Positions 8,479 through 17,964 are shown, counted from the first letter of the stretch. The stretch: 64,000 nt of DNA from DAHUXN01 sp963811805 (GCA_963811805.1 CAWESU010000003.1:62001-126000); one strand, 5' to 3'. Numbers and translations are program-made. The notes: generated by a model not told the origin, from the sequence alone.

Positions 8479-9762
8479 TTAAGGGATTTTTGCAGTAGAA
8501 CGTTTCGCCAAGAACGCCCGCGCCGCGGCCTCGCCCATCACCTTGTATCCCGCGTCGCCTGGATGCAAATGGTCTCCCGAATCGTACGCTGGCAAAAAGC
8601 GCTCGGGTTGCTGCGGGTCGCGTGTCACTCTGTCGAAATCAATCACGCCGTCAAACACGCCGCTCGTCCGTATCCAGTCATTCACGGCCTCGCGCTCCGC
8701 CTCGCCATCGGTCGTTTGGTAAAACGCGCCGCCGAACGGCGTCAGCGTCGCGCCGAACACGCGAATGCCATGCGCGTGCGCGCGCTCCGCGATCTGCCGC
8801 AGCGCGGCGATCATCTCGTCGGCGCTCACCGCGTCGCCGGCGTATTTTCCGTCCTGCATGTGCGGCCAGCCAATGTCGTTGATGCCTTCGAGCACGATCA
8901 AATACCGCACGCCCTCCTGCGCGAGCACGTCGCGGTCAAATCGCGCCAGTGCGTTTGGCCCGTCCACGTCGTGCAAAAGCCGGTTGCCGGAAATTCCCTC
9001 GTTCAGCACCGCAAGCGACGCGCCGTTCGCGCCGCCAGCCTCCGACACTTCGTTCGCCAGAATATCCGGCCAGCGTTTGTTCGCGTCCAGCGTTGCCGCC
9101 GCGCCATCGGTAATCGAATCGCCCAGCGTCACGATGGCCGCGGTGCGCTCGCTCGCCTGCACCTCGATGCCCGAAAGTAAATACCACGACTGTTCCGTTT
9201 TCGCGCCCGGCATGTCCGCGCTCGCGCACCAATCGCCCGGCCCGAAAATGTACGTCGTTGCACGCCCTAGTGAATGCCACGATGCCGGCCCCTTCGTGTC
9301 TGGCAAAAACACGCTCACCGTCACGCTCGCGAGCGCCGGCACATCCAGACGCACCGGATCGCTCATCACCATCGCGCCCGGCGGAATCGTGAACGACGCT
9401 CGCCCGCTAAACGTCAGCGCGCGATCCGTCCCCGCAACGATCGCCGCGCCTTTGTCTGTCAGCGCCACATGCGCATCGCCCAGCGTCACCGCCGCGCTGC
9501 CGAACGCATTCGAGAATTTCACGCGCAGCTCCGCGCCGCCGATGCTCACGCGCACGATCATCCGCACCGTCTGGTTGCTGAACCCTGGATTATCCGCATT
9601 CGCGCTCGCGGGTGGCATTTGCGGCGACGCGCCCCACGTCCCAACCCAATGCTCGCCCATCGCGCGGCCCTGCGCCGCCGCGAATACTGGCAGAAATGCG
9701 CAAACCATCGCAAGAGTCGCCACGCGAAATATGTGTTTCCCGGCAAAGGCAGAACGGCTCAT
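8479..9762 (-). CDS. Secreted SGNH/GDSL-family hydrolase
   Basis: The 427-aa product has a signal peptide (VATLAMVCAFLPVFAAAQ), an N-terminal beta-rich domain, and an SGNH hydrolase domain. Block I is IVTLGDSITDG with nucleophile Ser216, the GxND block is EGINDIGW, and the C-terminal block DHLHPGDAGY supplies the catalytic Asp and His. Acidobacterial enzymes of this layout are probably carbohydrate esterases or lipases. ATG 9762 is preceded by GGAGG, so the longer in-frame extension to 9879 is not used. Confidence 0.87.
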   Translation of the reverse strand: MSRSAFAGKHIFRVATLAMVCAFLPVFAAAQGRAMGEHWVGTWGASPQMPPASANADNPGFSNQTVRMIVRVSIGGAELRVKFSNAFGSAAVTLGDAHVALTDKGAAIVAGTDRALTFSGRASFTIPPGAMVMSDPVRLDVPALASVTVSVFLPDTKGPASWHSLGRATTYIFGPGDWCASADMPGAKTEQSWYLLSGIEVQASERTAAIVTLGDSITDGAAATLDANKRWPDILANEVSEAGGANGASLAVLNEGISGNRLLHDVDGPNALARFDRDVLAQEGVRYLIVLEGINDIGWPHMQDGKYAGDAVSADEMIAALRQIAERAHAHGIRVFGATLTPFGGAFYQTTDGEAEREAVNDWIRTSGVFDGVIDFDRVTRDPQQPERFLPAYDSGDHLHPGDAGYKVMGEAAARAFLAKRSTAKIP

Positions 9763-9912
9763 GCTCGCCTCCGGTCGCGCAGTATACACCGCCGGTGCCC
9801 GGACTTTGCTCCAGAAGAAAGTTGGGGAAGGGAAGCTGCAGAAGGAAGCCGCGTAAGAAGCAACGCCGATGTGCGCCACCGTCAGTGCCGCGCGCGTGGC
9901 GCAATCAAGAAG

Positions 9913-9987
9913 TGGTGCCGAGGGGCAGAGTTGAACTGCCTACGCCGGCCTTTTCAGGGCCGCGCTCTACCGGTGAGCTACCTCGGC
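9913..9987 (-). tRNA. tRNA-Phe (anticodon GAA)
   Basis: The reverse strand folds into a complete 75-nt cloverleaf including an encoded CCA. The acceptor stem is GCCGAGG/CCTCGGC, the D stem GCTC/GAGC, the anticodon stem CGGCC/GGCCG around loop CTGAAAA, giving anticodon GAA, and the T arm is GGCAG-TTCAACT-CTGCC. Every stem pairs without mismatch. Confidence 0.95.
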
Positions 9988-10081
9988 ACGGGAACAATCA
10001 GCGATTTTACGGGCGCGCCGCGAGCGTGTCAATTCGCATCCAACCAGGGTACAATCGAACCACCGTAGCAGGGGGGAGTCC

Positions 10082-11761
10082 ATGTTTCGCATCGCCGTTG
10101 CACTGGCGCTAGCCTCGCTTCTGGTGCCCATCGCCGCCGCGCCCGCCGACTCGCCGCAGACTCCGCAGATTCACGTCGCCACGCGCCTGGTGGAAGTCGG
10201 CGTCATCGTGCGCGACAAAAACGGCCCGGTCGCAAATCTCACCAAGAACGATTTCGTCGTCCTCGATCGTGGCAAGCCGCGGACTATCAGCATTTTCACC
10301 GTCGCTGACGCTTCCGTCCGGCAGCCGCAGCACCCCGAGCAGCCGCTGCCGCTGCCGCGAAACACGTTTTCCGACCTGCCGCGGTATGCTGCGGCCGTGC
10401 CGCGCAGTGTCACCGTCGTCCTGCTCGACAATCTCAACACTCTCTACGGCTCCGCTCCGCAATCGAAATATGAAAAAACGCCTTTCTGGGTCGAGGACCT
10501 TGCTCTACAGAACGCCAAGCAGCACCTCATCCAATTCATACAGGAGCTCCAGCCGCAGGATCGCATCGCCATCTACGCCCTTCGCAACGGGCTATACGTG
10601 TTGTCTGATTTCACCAATGACCGCGACCAGCTCCTCTCGATTGTGAAAAACTACGACGCCACCTCGATGACCAATCGCCAGGTCGTCGAGCCCGGCGACA
10701 CCGTCCTCAGGTTCCCCGGGCATGATAGTGGCGCCGAAGATGCTTTCAAGCAGGGAAGCGGCTTCGACAACGGAGCCGCCTTGCGCCTGGCGGCCGCGGC
10801 CAACGAGGACCGCGCTGCGCAAACCATGGCCGCCCTGCAGCAAATCGCCGCCCATGTCGCCAATATTCCGGGACGCAAGAATCTCGTCTGGCTCACCGCG
10901 AATCTTCCTTTTTCCGGCGCCGCCATGGCCCACGTGCTCAGCCCTGCGAATATCGCCGTCTATCCGGTGGACGCGCGCGGCCTGCTCGCCAGTGCGCCCA
11001 CCGTGGCTATCGGCGCTTGGGGGACGGCCGACTTCGATAGCGTTTCCGGGGCGAACGGCCACATGGACAATATGCCCGGCCAGTCCGATCAGCCCATCGG
11101 CATCACCACCATGCAAATGCTCGCCGACGACACCGGTGGCCAGGCTTTCGTCAACACCAACGACATCACCGGCGCCATTCGCAAAGCCGTCGAAGATTCC
11201 GCTGTCACTTACACCCTGGGCTTCTACATCGATCGCGACGCGCTCGACGGAAAATTCCACGAACTCAAAGTCGAAGTGAAGCGCAGCGGTCTGACCGTGC
11301 ACTACCCCAAGGGCTATTTCGCGTTCCCGGACACCGTTCCCACAAAAGACGAGGACCAGATCCGCCTGCTCACTGCCGTGCGAAGTCCGATTGAATCGTC
11401 CGTGATTCCGCTGCAGGCCACTCTTGCCCGCGTCGACCAGCCCCAGCCGAATTCCCTGAGCCTCTCCTGCTCCATCGATATTCACAAGCTCCAGCTTGCT
11501 CAGACCGGCGATCTGCACAAGGGTGCCGTCATCGTATACGTGTTCGAGCAGGACCAAACCGGCAAGGTCGTCTATCAGTGGGAAAAGGGCTACGACTTTC
11601 AAATCACCGATCCTCAGTATGCCGCTCTGCTGAAGTCCGGCATGATGTTCCATCAATACTTGCATCCCAAGGCCGGCGTAACCACCGTGCGTGTGCTGGT
11701 CGAAAACGCGAGCACCAACCAGCTCGGCAGCCTCATCATTCCTTTGTCTCAGGTCAACTGA
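10082..11761 (+). CDS. VWFA-related secreted protein of the acidobacterial type
   Basis: The 559-aa protein has a signal peptide (ALALASLLVPIAAAPA), then IHVATRLVEVGVIVRDKNGPVANLTKNDFVVLDRGKPR, the characteristic opening of VWFA-related proteins expanded in Acidobacteriota. The von Willebrand A-like core follows, with VVLLDNLNT in place of the metal-binding strand, QELQPQDRIAIYAL, and IPGRKNLVWLT. The C-terminal 200 residues are beta-rich. It is probably an extracytoplasmic binding protein; its partner is unknown. The ATG is preceded by GGGGGGAG. Confidence 0.88.
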   Translation: MFRIAVALALASLLVPIAAAPADSPQTPQIHVATRLVEVGVIVRDKNGPVANLTKNDFVVLDRGKPRTISIFTVADASVRQPQHPEQPLPLPRNTFSDLPRYAAAVPRSVTVVLLDNLNTLYGSAPQSKYEKTPFWVEDLALQNAKQHLIQFIQELQPQDRIAIYALRNGLYVLSDFTNDRDQLLSIVKNYDATSMTNRQVVEPGDTVLRFPGHDSGAEDAFKQGSGFDNGAALRLAAAANEDRAAQTMAALQQIAAHVANIPGRKNLVWLTANLPFSGAAMAHVLSPANIAVYPVDARGLLASAPTVAIGAWGTADFDSVSGANGHMDNMPGQSDQPIGITTMQMLADDTGGQAFVNTNDITGAIRKAVEDSAVTYTLGFYIDRDALDGKFHELKVEVKRSGLTVHYPKGYFAFPDTVPTKDEDQIRLLTAVRSPIESSVIPLQATLARVDQPQPNSLSLSCSIDIHKLQLAQTGDLHKGAVIVYVFEQDQTGKVVYQWEKGYDFQITDPQYAALLKSGMMFHQYLHPKAGVTTVRVLVENASTNQLGSLIIPLSQVN

Positions 11762-11797
11762 CGCCAGAGTTGCGTCAGCTTGCGCAGGGAAGGGCAA

Positions 11798-14137
11798 TCA
11801 CTTCATGGATTCGTCGAACTCGCGCATCCACTCTTTCTTTTTCAGCACCTCGCGCGCGCGCGATCCGTCCGGCGGCCCGACGATGCCGTCCTTCTCCATC
11901 AAATCAATCAGCCGCGCCGCGCGCCCATAGCCCACGCGGAGTCGCCGCTGTAGTGTCGAAGTCGACGCGCGCCCCATTTCGCAAACCACGCGCACCGCTT
12001 CTTGGTAGAGCTCGTCATCCACTTCTTCGCCGCCATCCGCGTTGCCCTCCGCAGATGCCGCGTTTTCATCCTTCGGCGGCTTGAGCAGCTCTTCGTTGTA
12101 AATTGCCTTGGCTTGGTCGCGCCAGAATTCGCACACCGCCGCGACCTCGGACTCGGTCACCAGCGGCCCGTGAATGCGGTGTATCCGCGACGATCCCGCC
12201 GGCAGGTACAACATGTCACCGCGTCCAAGCAGCGATTCCGAGCCGTTCGTGTCCAGAATCGTCCGCGAGTCCACTTTGCTCGCCACGCGGAACGAAATGC
12301 GCGCCGGGAAATTCGCCTTGATCAGGCCCGTAATCACGTCCACCGACGGCCGCTGCGTCGCCAAAATCAAATGGATGCCCACGGCTCGCGCCATCTGCGC
12401 CAGCCGCGTAATGGACTCCTCCACGTTCGTCGTGTCCACCATCATCAAATCCGCCAGTTCGTCGATGACGATCACGATGTACGGCAGTGGCTTGTGCTCC
12501 GTGTCTTCCGTTTCGTCGAAGAGCGAAAGCGAAGTTCCTTTTTCGAATGTGCGATTGTACTGGTCGATATTCCGCACGCCGCGCTGCGCCAGCAGTTTCA
12601 AGCGCCGCTCCATTTCGCGCGTCGCGTTGCGCAGCACGTTCGATGCCACCTTGGGGTCCGTCACCACCGGCGTGAACAAGTGCGGAATGTCCTCGTACAG
12701 TCCCAGCTCGATGCGCTTCGGGTCGATCAGCACCACCTTCATTTCATCCGGCGTCGATTTGTACAGCATCCCCATCAGCATGGAATTGATGAACACGCTC
12801 TTACCCGTTCCCGTCGCGCCGGCGATCAGCAGGTGCGGCATCTGCGTCAAATCCGCCGCGCGAATATGCCCCACCAGGTCCTTGCCCAGCGGCAGCGCCA
12901 GCTTCGTCGACGAATGCGAGAATTCGGCCGACTCGATCACCTCGCGCAGCGCGATCGTTTCGCGGTGCGGATTCGGCACCTGTATGCCCACCGTCGATTT
13001 GCCCGGGATGCGTTCGATCAAAATCGATTCCGCCTTGAGCGCCAAACACAGGTCGTCCGCCAGGCTCGTGATCCGGCTGTACTTGATTCCCGCTTCCGGC
13101 TTCAGCTCGAACGTGGTCACCACCGGCCCCGGATTGATCTGTGTCACGTGTCCGGCCACGTCAAATTCCGCGCACTTCTGCTCGATGGCCCGCGCGTACT
13201 CTTTCAGTTCCGGCTCCGTCATCCGCTCGCCGCGCTCCGAGAGCCGCAGCAATCCCGGGGAAGGGAGGCGATACGCCGTTTTGCCTTTTGAAATCTTGGG
13301 CTCTGAACTCGGCCGCCGCGAAGGCGTTATCGGCTCCCCGTCGCCGCGCTCGCCAAATGTAATCGTCGGAATCACGCGCCGCGATTCCTTCGCCGGCTCC
13401 TCGATTTCCTCGTCTTCATCTTTCGCTGCGGCCTTCACCGACTTCAGTTGCGTCGCCACCGCCGGCCGGCCCGCGATCTTGATCTCTTCCACGCGCCGCC
13501 GCAGTTTTTCCGAATCGCGCGCTTCGCGCCAATCTCTGAACCGGTCGATCAGCGCATAAATTCTCTTGCCAAGGAAACCGTCCGCGGCCAGCGGGCCTTT
13601 CATCCATCGCGCCGTTCCCGCGAACGTAAACTGCGTAGTCAGAAACAGCCCGGCGACAATGCACGCAATCGACACCACCTGTGAGCCAATCGAATTGAAT
13701 CCCGCGCGCAGCATCTGCGCCACCATCTCGCCGAGCATCCCGCCCGGCGGCAGCGCCCCGCGCACGTCCGGCAGGCCCACCAGCGAAAATTCCGCGGGCA
13801 GGGCAAAAACGAAAAGCGCCGCTCCGATCACTTTCGCCACCGGCGCCTCTACCTTCTTGCTTCGGAACCAGAACACCGCCAGCAGCAGCAGTCCGACGGG
13901 GAAGAGAAACGCCGCGTAACCCAGTCCCTGGAAGAAAAGGTCCGCGACGTGCGCCCCGACCGGCCCGATCCAGTTGTGCGCCGGTCCGCCAATCGGCGGC
14001 GGCGCGGACACGTTGAACGAAGCATCCTGCGGCGAATACGACAGCAGGCTCAGCGCCAGCAGCACGCCAAGCGTCACCCCGATGAATCCGACCAGCTCAT
14101 TGATGCGGCGGTTTTCCGTCAGTTCGAATATGCGCAC
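11798..14137 (-). CDS. ftsK: DNA translocase FtsK
   Basis: The 779-aa protein has four N-terminal membrane helices (between residues 15 and 170), a charged linker, the alpha/beta motor and a C-terminal gamma winged helix. The Walker A motif GATGTGKS is at about residues 440-447, Walker B is YIVIVIDELADLMM, and the gamma domain is visible in RVVCEMGRASTSTLQRRLRVGYGRAARLIDLM, which in the family recognises KOPS sites. It pumps chromosome ends through the division septum and activates XerCD. I chose GTG 14137, which has AGGAG 6 bases upstream; a longer in-frame extension to 14233 does not look like FtsK. Confidence 0.95.
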   Translation of the reverse strand: MRIFELTENRRINELVGFIGVTLGVLLALSLLSYSPQDASFNVSAPPPIGGPAHNWIGPVGAHVADLFFQGLGYAAFLFPVGLLLLAVFWFRSKKVEAPVAKVIGAALFVFALPAEFSLVGLPDVRGALPPGGMLGEMVAQMLRAGFNSIGSQVVSIACIVAGLFLTTQFTFAGTARWMKGPLAADGFLGKRIYALIDRFRDWREARDSEKLRRRVEEIKIAGRPAVATQLKSVKAAAKDEDEEIEEPAKESRRVIPTITFGERGDGEPITPSRRPSSEPKISKGKTAYRLPSPGLLRLSERGERMTEPELKEYARAIEQKCAEFDVAGHVTQINPGPVVTTFELKPEAGIKYSRITSLADDLCLALKAESILIERIPGKSTVGIQVPNPHRETIALREVIESAEFSHSSTKLALPLGKDLVGHIRAADLTQMPHLLIAGATGTGKSVFINSMLMGMLYKSTPDEMKVVLIDPKRIELGLYEDIPHLFTPVVTDPKVASNVLRNATREMERRLKLLAQRGVRNIDQYNRTFEKGTSLSLFDETEDTEHKPLPYIVIVIDELADLMMVDTTNVEESITRLAQMARAVGIHLILATQRPSVDVITGLIKANFPARISFRVASKVDSRTILDTNGSESLLGRGDMLYLPAGSSRIHRIHGPLVTESEVAAVCEFWRDQAKAIYNEELLKPPKDENAASAEGNADGGEEVDDELYQEAVRVVCEMGRASTSTLQRRLRVGYGRAARLIDLMEKDGIVGPPDGSRAREVLKKKEWMREFDESMK

Positions 14138-14315
14138 AAGAATCTCCTGGGCTGTGGGGAAGGCCTCAGCGTCTTCATGGGATGCGCGGGCGCCATCACG
14201 CATGCCCCTTGTGGAGGAACACCAGCGCCACAACTATACCGGGCCAAAGCTGCCAGTAAACCAAAATGTTTCTCCGTGCGTACCAGATAACACATGAGCG
14301 CCAACCATCTCCTTG

Positions 14316-15197
14316 TCAGTAGCCGAGGTGATACAGATACGCCACGCCGCCGGCGGCGAAGAGGCAATAGATTCCAAACCAGTACCACCTTCCGTTTTCC
14401 AGCCAGCGGCTCAGCCATTTCAGCGCCAGCAGTCCGGCCGCGAAAGAAAAAATCATACCAACGATTCCCGGAGTCAGCGCCGGACCCCAATGCACCCCAT
14501 AGCCACTAAGATGCGCCGTTTTATACACGCGTCTCAGTTCCCATGCGATGGCCAGCGGCGTAATCACAACCACCATCGCAAAGCTGTACCATTCGATCTC
14601 CGTGCGTTCTCCGCCGGTGAGCAAGCCGCCTGAGATCGTCACTCCGGAACGCGAAAAGCCGCGGAAGGGAATCGCGAATCCTTGCAAAATTCCCATCACG
14701 ATGGCATCCAGCCAGTGAATCCCGCGCCGCACCGCGCTTTTGTCCGCCTCCGTTTCCGGACGCCTCACTTCGCGAAGCCCGGCGTACAAAATCAGCACTC
14801 CGGCGAGCGCCAGCGCCGGCGCAATCCAGTTCAGTTTATTGAAGAGCGCTTCGATGTCCGCGTGTTGTCCGCCGCGGCTCAGCACTCGTTCCACCAGCTT
14901 ATTCACAGGCACGAAAACCAATCCGGAAAGCAGCGAGGACACGAAAATCAGTTTCACGAACCAGTAAAATCTTTCCCACGACGCAAAAATGTCATGCATC
15001 CATCGCCGCCAAAAATATACGATCACGGCGAACATTGTGCCCGTATGCAGCAGCACCAACAGCAAGGCGTTGTTCGGCGTGGACATGTTTTCATGCAGCA
15101 GTTCGGCCGCCACGATCACATGCGCGGAGCTCGATACCGGCAGCAATTCGGCTAGCCCTTGTACAATCGCCAGAAGGATGACATGCCACAGAACCAT
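14316..15197 (-). CDS. uppP: Undecaprenyl-diphosphatase (UppP/BacA)
   Basis: An integral membrane protein of 293 aa with about seven to eight helices. The two family motifs are present: QGLAELLPVSSSAH near the N-terminus and IPFRGFSRSGVTIS in the centre. The second differs from the usual PGxSRSxxT in having PFRGFSRS. The enzyme recycles undecaprenyl pyrophosphate to the monophosphate carrier for cell-wall synthesis. The ATG follows the upstream gene's TGA directly (TGAATG), so it is the third gene of the arsR-GNAT-uppP operon. Confidence 0.92.
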   Translation of the reverse strand: MVLWHVILLAIVQGLAELLPVSSSAHVIVAAELLHENMSTPNNALLLVLLHTGTMFAVIVYFWRRWMHDIFASWERFYWFVKLIFVSSLLSGLVFVPVNKLVERVLSRGGQHADIEALFNKLNWIAPALALAGVLILYAGLREVRRPETEADKSAVRRGIHWLDAIVMGILQGFAIPFRGFSRSGVTISGGLLTGGERTEIEWYSFAMVVVITPLAIAWELRRVYKTAHLSGYGVHWGPALTPGIVGMIFSFAAGLLALKWLSRWLENGRWYWFGIYCLFAAGGVAYLYHLGY

Positions 15198-15713
15198 TCA
15201 GTTCTCCGTGCCGGCCCGATTCACCAGCGTTTTCGACATCGCCAATGCATCCAATCCGTCCGGATAATAATTCGGCAATCGGCCGTGGCTACGATATCCA
15301 TGCTTTTTCCAGAACGCAATCGCCGCTTCATTGTTCGTTGCTGTTTCCAGCCACACTTCGTCCACGCCGCGCTGCTCCATCTGCTCCTCCGCGTGCCGCA
15401 GCAGCGCCGATCCGACGCCCGTCCGCCGGTAAACCTCCAGCACGTCGATGGTGACGATGTGTCCGCGCGTATTTCGGCTCACGCTGATGATGAACCCGGC
15501 GATTCTCGCCAGCGAATTTTTCGCCCTCGTTCGCGCCTGGGCCACCAGGCACTCCGCGCCGCGCAGGCTCATGTACCATCGCAGCTCCTCGCGCGTGTAC
15601 GCCACCGCCGTCGAGTAGCACACCTGATCGATCGCGTACAGCGTCTCGAAATCCGCTTCGCGCGCGGTTCGCAGCGACAATTTCATCGGGGAAGGGAAGC
15701 GCCGCACGTTCAC
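15198..15713 (-). CDS. GNAT-family N-acetyltransferase
   Basis: About 171 aa. The acetyl-CoA binding core VTIDVLEVYRRTGVGSALLRHAEEQM carries the R/QxxGxG/A motif as RRTGVG, and the C-terminal ATNNEAAIAFWKKHGYRSHGRLPNYY is RimI-like, so it may acetylate a protein or ribosomal N-terminus. I placed the start at GTG 15713, which overlaps the stop of the arsR-like gene as GTGA and has GGAAG upstream. The first ATG, 15686, sits where homologous N-termini usually begin but has no visible ribosome-binding site, so either could be right. Confidence 0.82.
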   Translation of the reverse strand: MNVRRFPSPMKLSLRTAREADFETLYAIDQVCYSTAVAYTREELRWYMSLRGAECLVAQARTRAKNSLARIAGFIISVSRNTRGHIVTIDVLEVYRRTGVGSALLRHAEEQMEQRGVDEVWLETATNNEAAIAFWKKHGYRSHGRLPNYYPDGLDALAMSKTLVNRAGTEN

Positions 15714-16039
15714 TTTCCGAGCTTCTTCCGTTTCCGCTTTTGCTCCACGACGTACCGCGAAAACGCGCCCAGCGCGTCCTCCCACATGCGGTCGATATAG
15801 GCGCGCAGCTCCAAGAGCGCCTCCGGGTTCAAATTGAAATAGTGGCGCGTGCCTTCCCGCCGTTCCGTCACCAGCCGCGCCTGCCGCAAAATTTTCAGAT
15901 GCTGCGAAACGGCCGGCCGCGTCACCGGCAGGCCCTCGGCCAGCTCCCCCACGGTCATCGGCCGCCTGCGCAGCCGCTCGAGCATCGCCTGCCGCGTGGG
16001 ATCGGCAATCGCCGCCAGTTCCTTAGGACCGTAAGCCAT
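15710..16039 (-). CDS. ArsR-family winged-helix repressor
   Basis: A 109-aa winged helix-turn-helix protein: PTRQAMLERLRRRPMTVGELAEGLPVTRPAVSQHLKILRQARLVTERREGTRHYFNL. The metal-binding Cys motif of true ArsR/SmtB sensors (ELCVCDL) is absent, so it belongs to the non-metal branch often linked with transport or stress genes. ATG 16039 begins the conserved MAYGPKELAAIADPTR. It heads an operon with the acetyltransferase and uppP. A dyad just upstream is a plausible autoregulatory operator. Confidence 0.9.
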   Translation of the reverse strand: MAYGPKELAAIADPTRQAMLERLRRRPMTVGELAEGLPVTRPAVSQHLKILRQARLVTERREGTRHYFNLNPEALLELRAYIDRMWEDALGAFSRYVVEQKRKRKKLGK

Positions 16040-16047
16040 AACTAACT

Positions 16048-16063
16048 GTAAGTATATGCTTAC
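16048..16063 (-). promoter_or_regulatory. Candidate operator and promoter of the ArsR-like gene
   Basis: GTAAGTATATGCTTAC is an inverted repeat with arms GTAAG/CTTAC centred 16 bp before the ATG. On the minus strand a TTGACA (16074-16069) lies upstream with the dyad in the spacer/-10 region, so repressor binding would block polymerase. The local AT-rich composition also fits a promoter. Confidence 0.55.
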
Positions 16064-16089
16064 CGTAATGTCAAGCACAAAGTCGCCGT

Positions 16090-16145
16090 GGGCCAGCGTG
16101 GATTGTCGTGATCGTGACACAAGGAGTCACAATTCACGCTGGCCC
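16090..16145. other. Long perfect-stem hairpin between the RNase J and arsR-like genes
   Basis: The 17-nt arms at 16090-16106 (GGGCCAGCGTGGATTGT) and 16129-16145 pair along their full length with one G-T wobble. The 22-nt loop region contains a further GTGAC...GTCAC dyad. No T-run follows on either strand, so it is not a standard intrinsic terminator. It could be an RNA-processing site or a protein-binding site. Confidence 0.6.
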
Positions 16146-16201
16146 GTTACCCACAAACTAGCTTGGTTACAGGCAACGGCAGGAAGGACCTTACGGCGTG
16201 C

Positions 16202-17866
16202 TTACACTTCGAGGATGACAGGCAAAATCATCGGTCGCTTGGAGGTCTTCTTGTTGAGAAATTTCTTCAAATCCACGCGGATCTTTTCCTTGATCACACT
16301 CCAATCCATCTTCTCTTCCGGGTTGGATTGTTCCATCGTTTTCAGGATCACGTTGCGCGCCAGTGCCAGCAGCTCTTGACCGTCGTCCATGGGCAGAAAT
16401 CCGCGTGTCACGATTTCTGGCGACGTTTCCATCTTCCCGCTGTGTTTGTTGATGGCGATGATCGGCACCACCACGCCGTCTTCCGCCAAGTGCCGCCGGT
16501 CGCGAATCACTACTTCTTCGATCTCTTCCAGCGACCCGGAATCCACAAACACGCGCCCCACCTGCACCGGCTCGCGCCGGAACGCTCCGTCCGGAGTGAA
16601 CTCGATCGGCTGCCCCGACTCCACCATCAGAATTTCGCCGGAGACCGAGCCCACTTGCCGCGCCAGCGCCGCGTGCTGGAAGAGCTGCCGGTATTCGCCG
16701 TGTATCGGCACGAAATATTTTGGTCGCACCAGATTCAGCAGCAGCTTCATCTCTTCTTGGCTTGCGTGTCCCGAAACGTGGATTGGCGCCGATCTTCCGC
16801 TTTCGTAATAAACCAGCACGCGCCGCCGGAACAGATGATCGATCATTCGCGAAATCGTTTTTTCGTTTCCGGGAATGATTCGCGCGGACAGAATCACCGT
16901 GTCGTTTTCTTGCAGCTCCAGCATGCGGTGATTGTCCACCGCGATGCGCGAGAGCGCGGACATCGGCTCGGCCTGGCTGCCCGACGCCAGGATCACGATT
17001 TTTCGCGGATCGAACGATTTAATGTCCTGCGGCCGCACCACCGATCCGTCGGGTATGCGCAGCTTGTTGAGCGAATGCGCAATCTCCACGTTGTCGCCCA
17101 TGCTGCGGCCGATGAACCCGATTTTGCGCCCCTGCTCAGTGGCAATGTCGATCACTTGCTGAATGCGGTGCACGGAGCTGGAAAAGCACGAAACTACCAC
17201 GCGCTTCGGCGCCGCGCGGAAAAGCTCTTCGAGTCTCGGTCGCACCGCGCGCTCCGAAGGCGTATAGCCCGGCCGCTCCGCGTTCGTCGAATCCGCAAAA
17301 AGCGCCAGCACGCCTTCCTCGCCATAGCGCGCGAAGCGGTGCAAATCGAAAGGTTCGCCGTCGATCGGCGTGGGATCCACCTTGAAGTCGCCGGTGTGAA
17401 TCACGATTCCCAGCGGCGTGCGTATCGCCAGCGCCACGCATTCGATGGTGCTGTGCGTCACGTGCACAAATTCCACTTCAAACGGCCCCAGCGTCACCTT
17501 CATTCCCGGCGAAATTTCGCGCAGGTCCGCTTTTTCCAGCAAGCCGTGCTCTTCGAGTTTTTTCCGCACCAGCGCCAGGGTGAAGCGCGTTCCGTAGACG
17601 GGGCAGTTCAGATCCGGCAGCAGGTAAGGCACGGCGCCGATGTGATCTTCATGTGCATGCGTCAAGAGCAGCGCACGCACGCCGCGGTTCTGCTTGAGGT
17701 ACGTGATGTCGGGAATCACTATGTCGACGCCGAGGAGTTCCGTTTCCGGAAACATCAGGCCCGCGTCGATGGCGAGAATGTCCTCGCCGTAGCGGAGGGC
17801 CATCATGTTCATTCCGAACTCGCCCAGGCCGCCCAGCGGGACCATCCACAAGGAAGGTTTACTCAA
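16202..17866 (-). CDS. rnj: Ribonuclease J
   Basis: The 554-aa protein matches RNase J over its full length: PLGGLGEFGMNMMALRYG at the N-terminus, the metallo-beta-lactamase motif LTHAHEDHIG (His70, His72, Asp74, His75), the beta-CASP region with SGSQAEPMSALSRI and HVSGHASQEEMKLLLNLVRPKYFVPIHGEYRQL, and a C-terminal domain. It is a 5'-3' exo- and endoribonuclease in mRNA decay and rRNA maturation. The first codon is TTG; the ATG seven codons later would remove the conserved N-terminus. Confidence 0.94.
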   Translation of the reverse strand: MSKPSLWMVPLGGLGEFGMNMMALRYGEDILAIDAGLMFPETELLGVDIVIPDITYLKQNRGVRALLLTHAHEDHIGAVPYLLPDLNCPVYGTRFTLALVRKKLEEHGLLEKADLREISPGMKVTLGPFEVEFVHVTHSTIECVALAIRTPLGIVIHTGDFKVDPTPIDGEPFDLHRFARYGEEGVLALFADSTNAERPGYTPSERAVRPRLEELFRAAPKRVVVSCFSSSVHRIQQVIDIATEQGRKIGFIGRSMGDNVEIAHSLNKLRIPDGSVVRPQDIKSFDPRKIVILASGSQAEPMSALSRIAVDNHRMLELQENDTVILSARIIPGNEKTISRMIDHLFRRRVLVYYESGRSAPIHVSGHASQEEMKLLLNLVRPKYFVPIHGEYRQLFQHAALARQVGSVSGEILMVESGQPIEFTPDGAFRREPVQVGRVFVDSGSLEEIEEVVIRDRRHLAEDGVVVPIIAINKHSGKMETSPEIVTRGFLPMDDGQELLALARNVILKTMEQSNPEEKMDWSVIKEKIRVDLKKFLNKKTSKRPMILPVILEV

Positions 17867-17964
17867 TTGTCCGTTTTCGTCTCACTTTCTGGCATTATCG
17901 TATCACAGGTGCGGTTTTGCGGTATTTGATGCGCCAGCGGAGAGCGACATCAGCGCGGGAAAAC

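Noticed and set aside
16090..16145. Rho-independent terminator for RNase J
   Set aside because: The stem is strong, but neither strand has a T-run after it.
16163..17929. A 588-aa frame opposite RNase J
   Set aside because: Composition is that of a shadow frame (extreme Arg/His content). RNase J on the other strand is certain.
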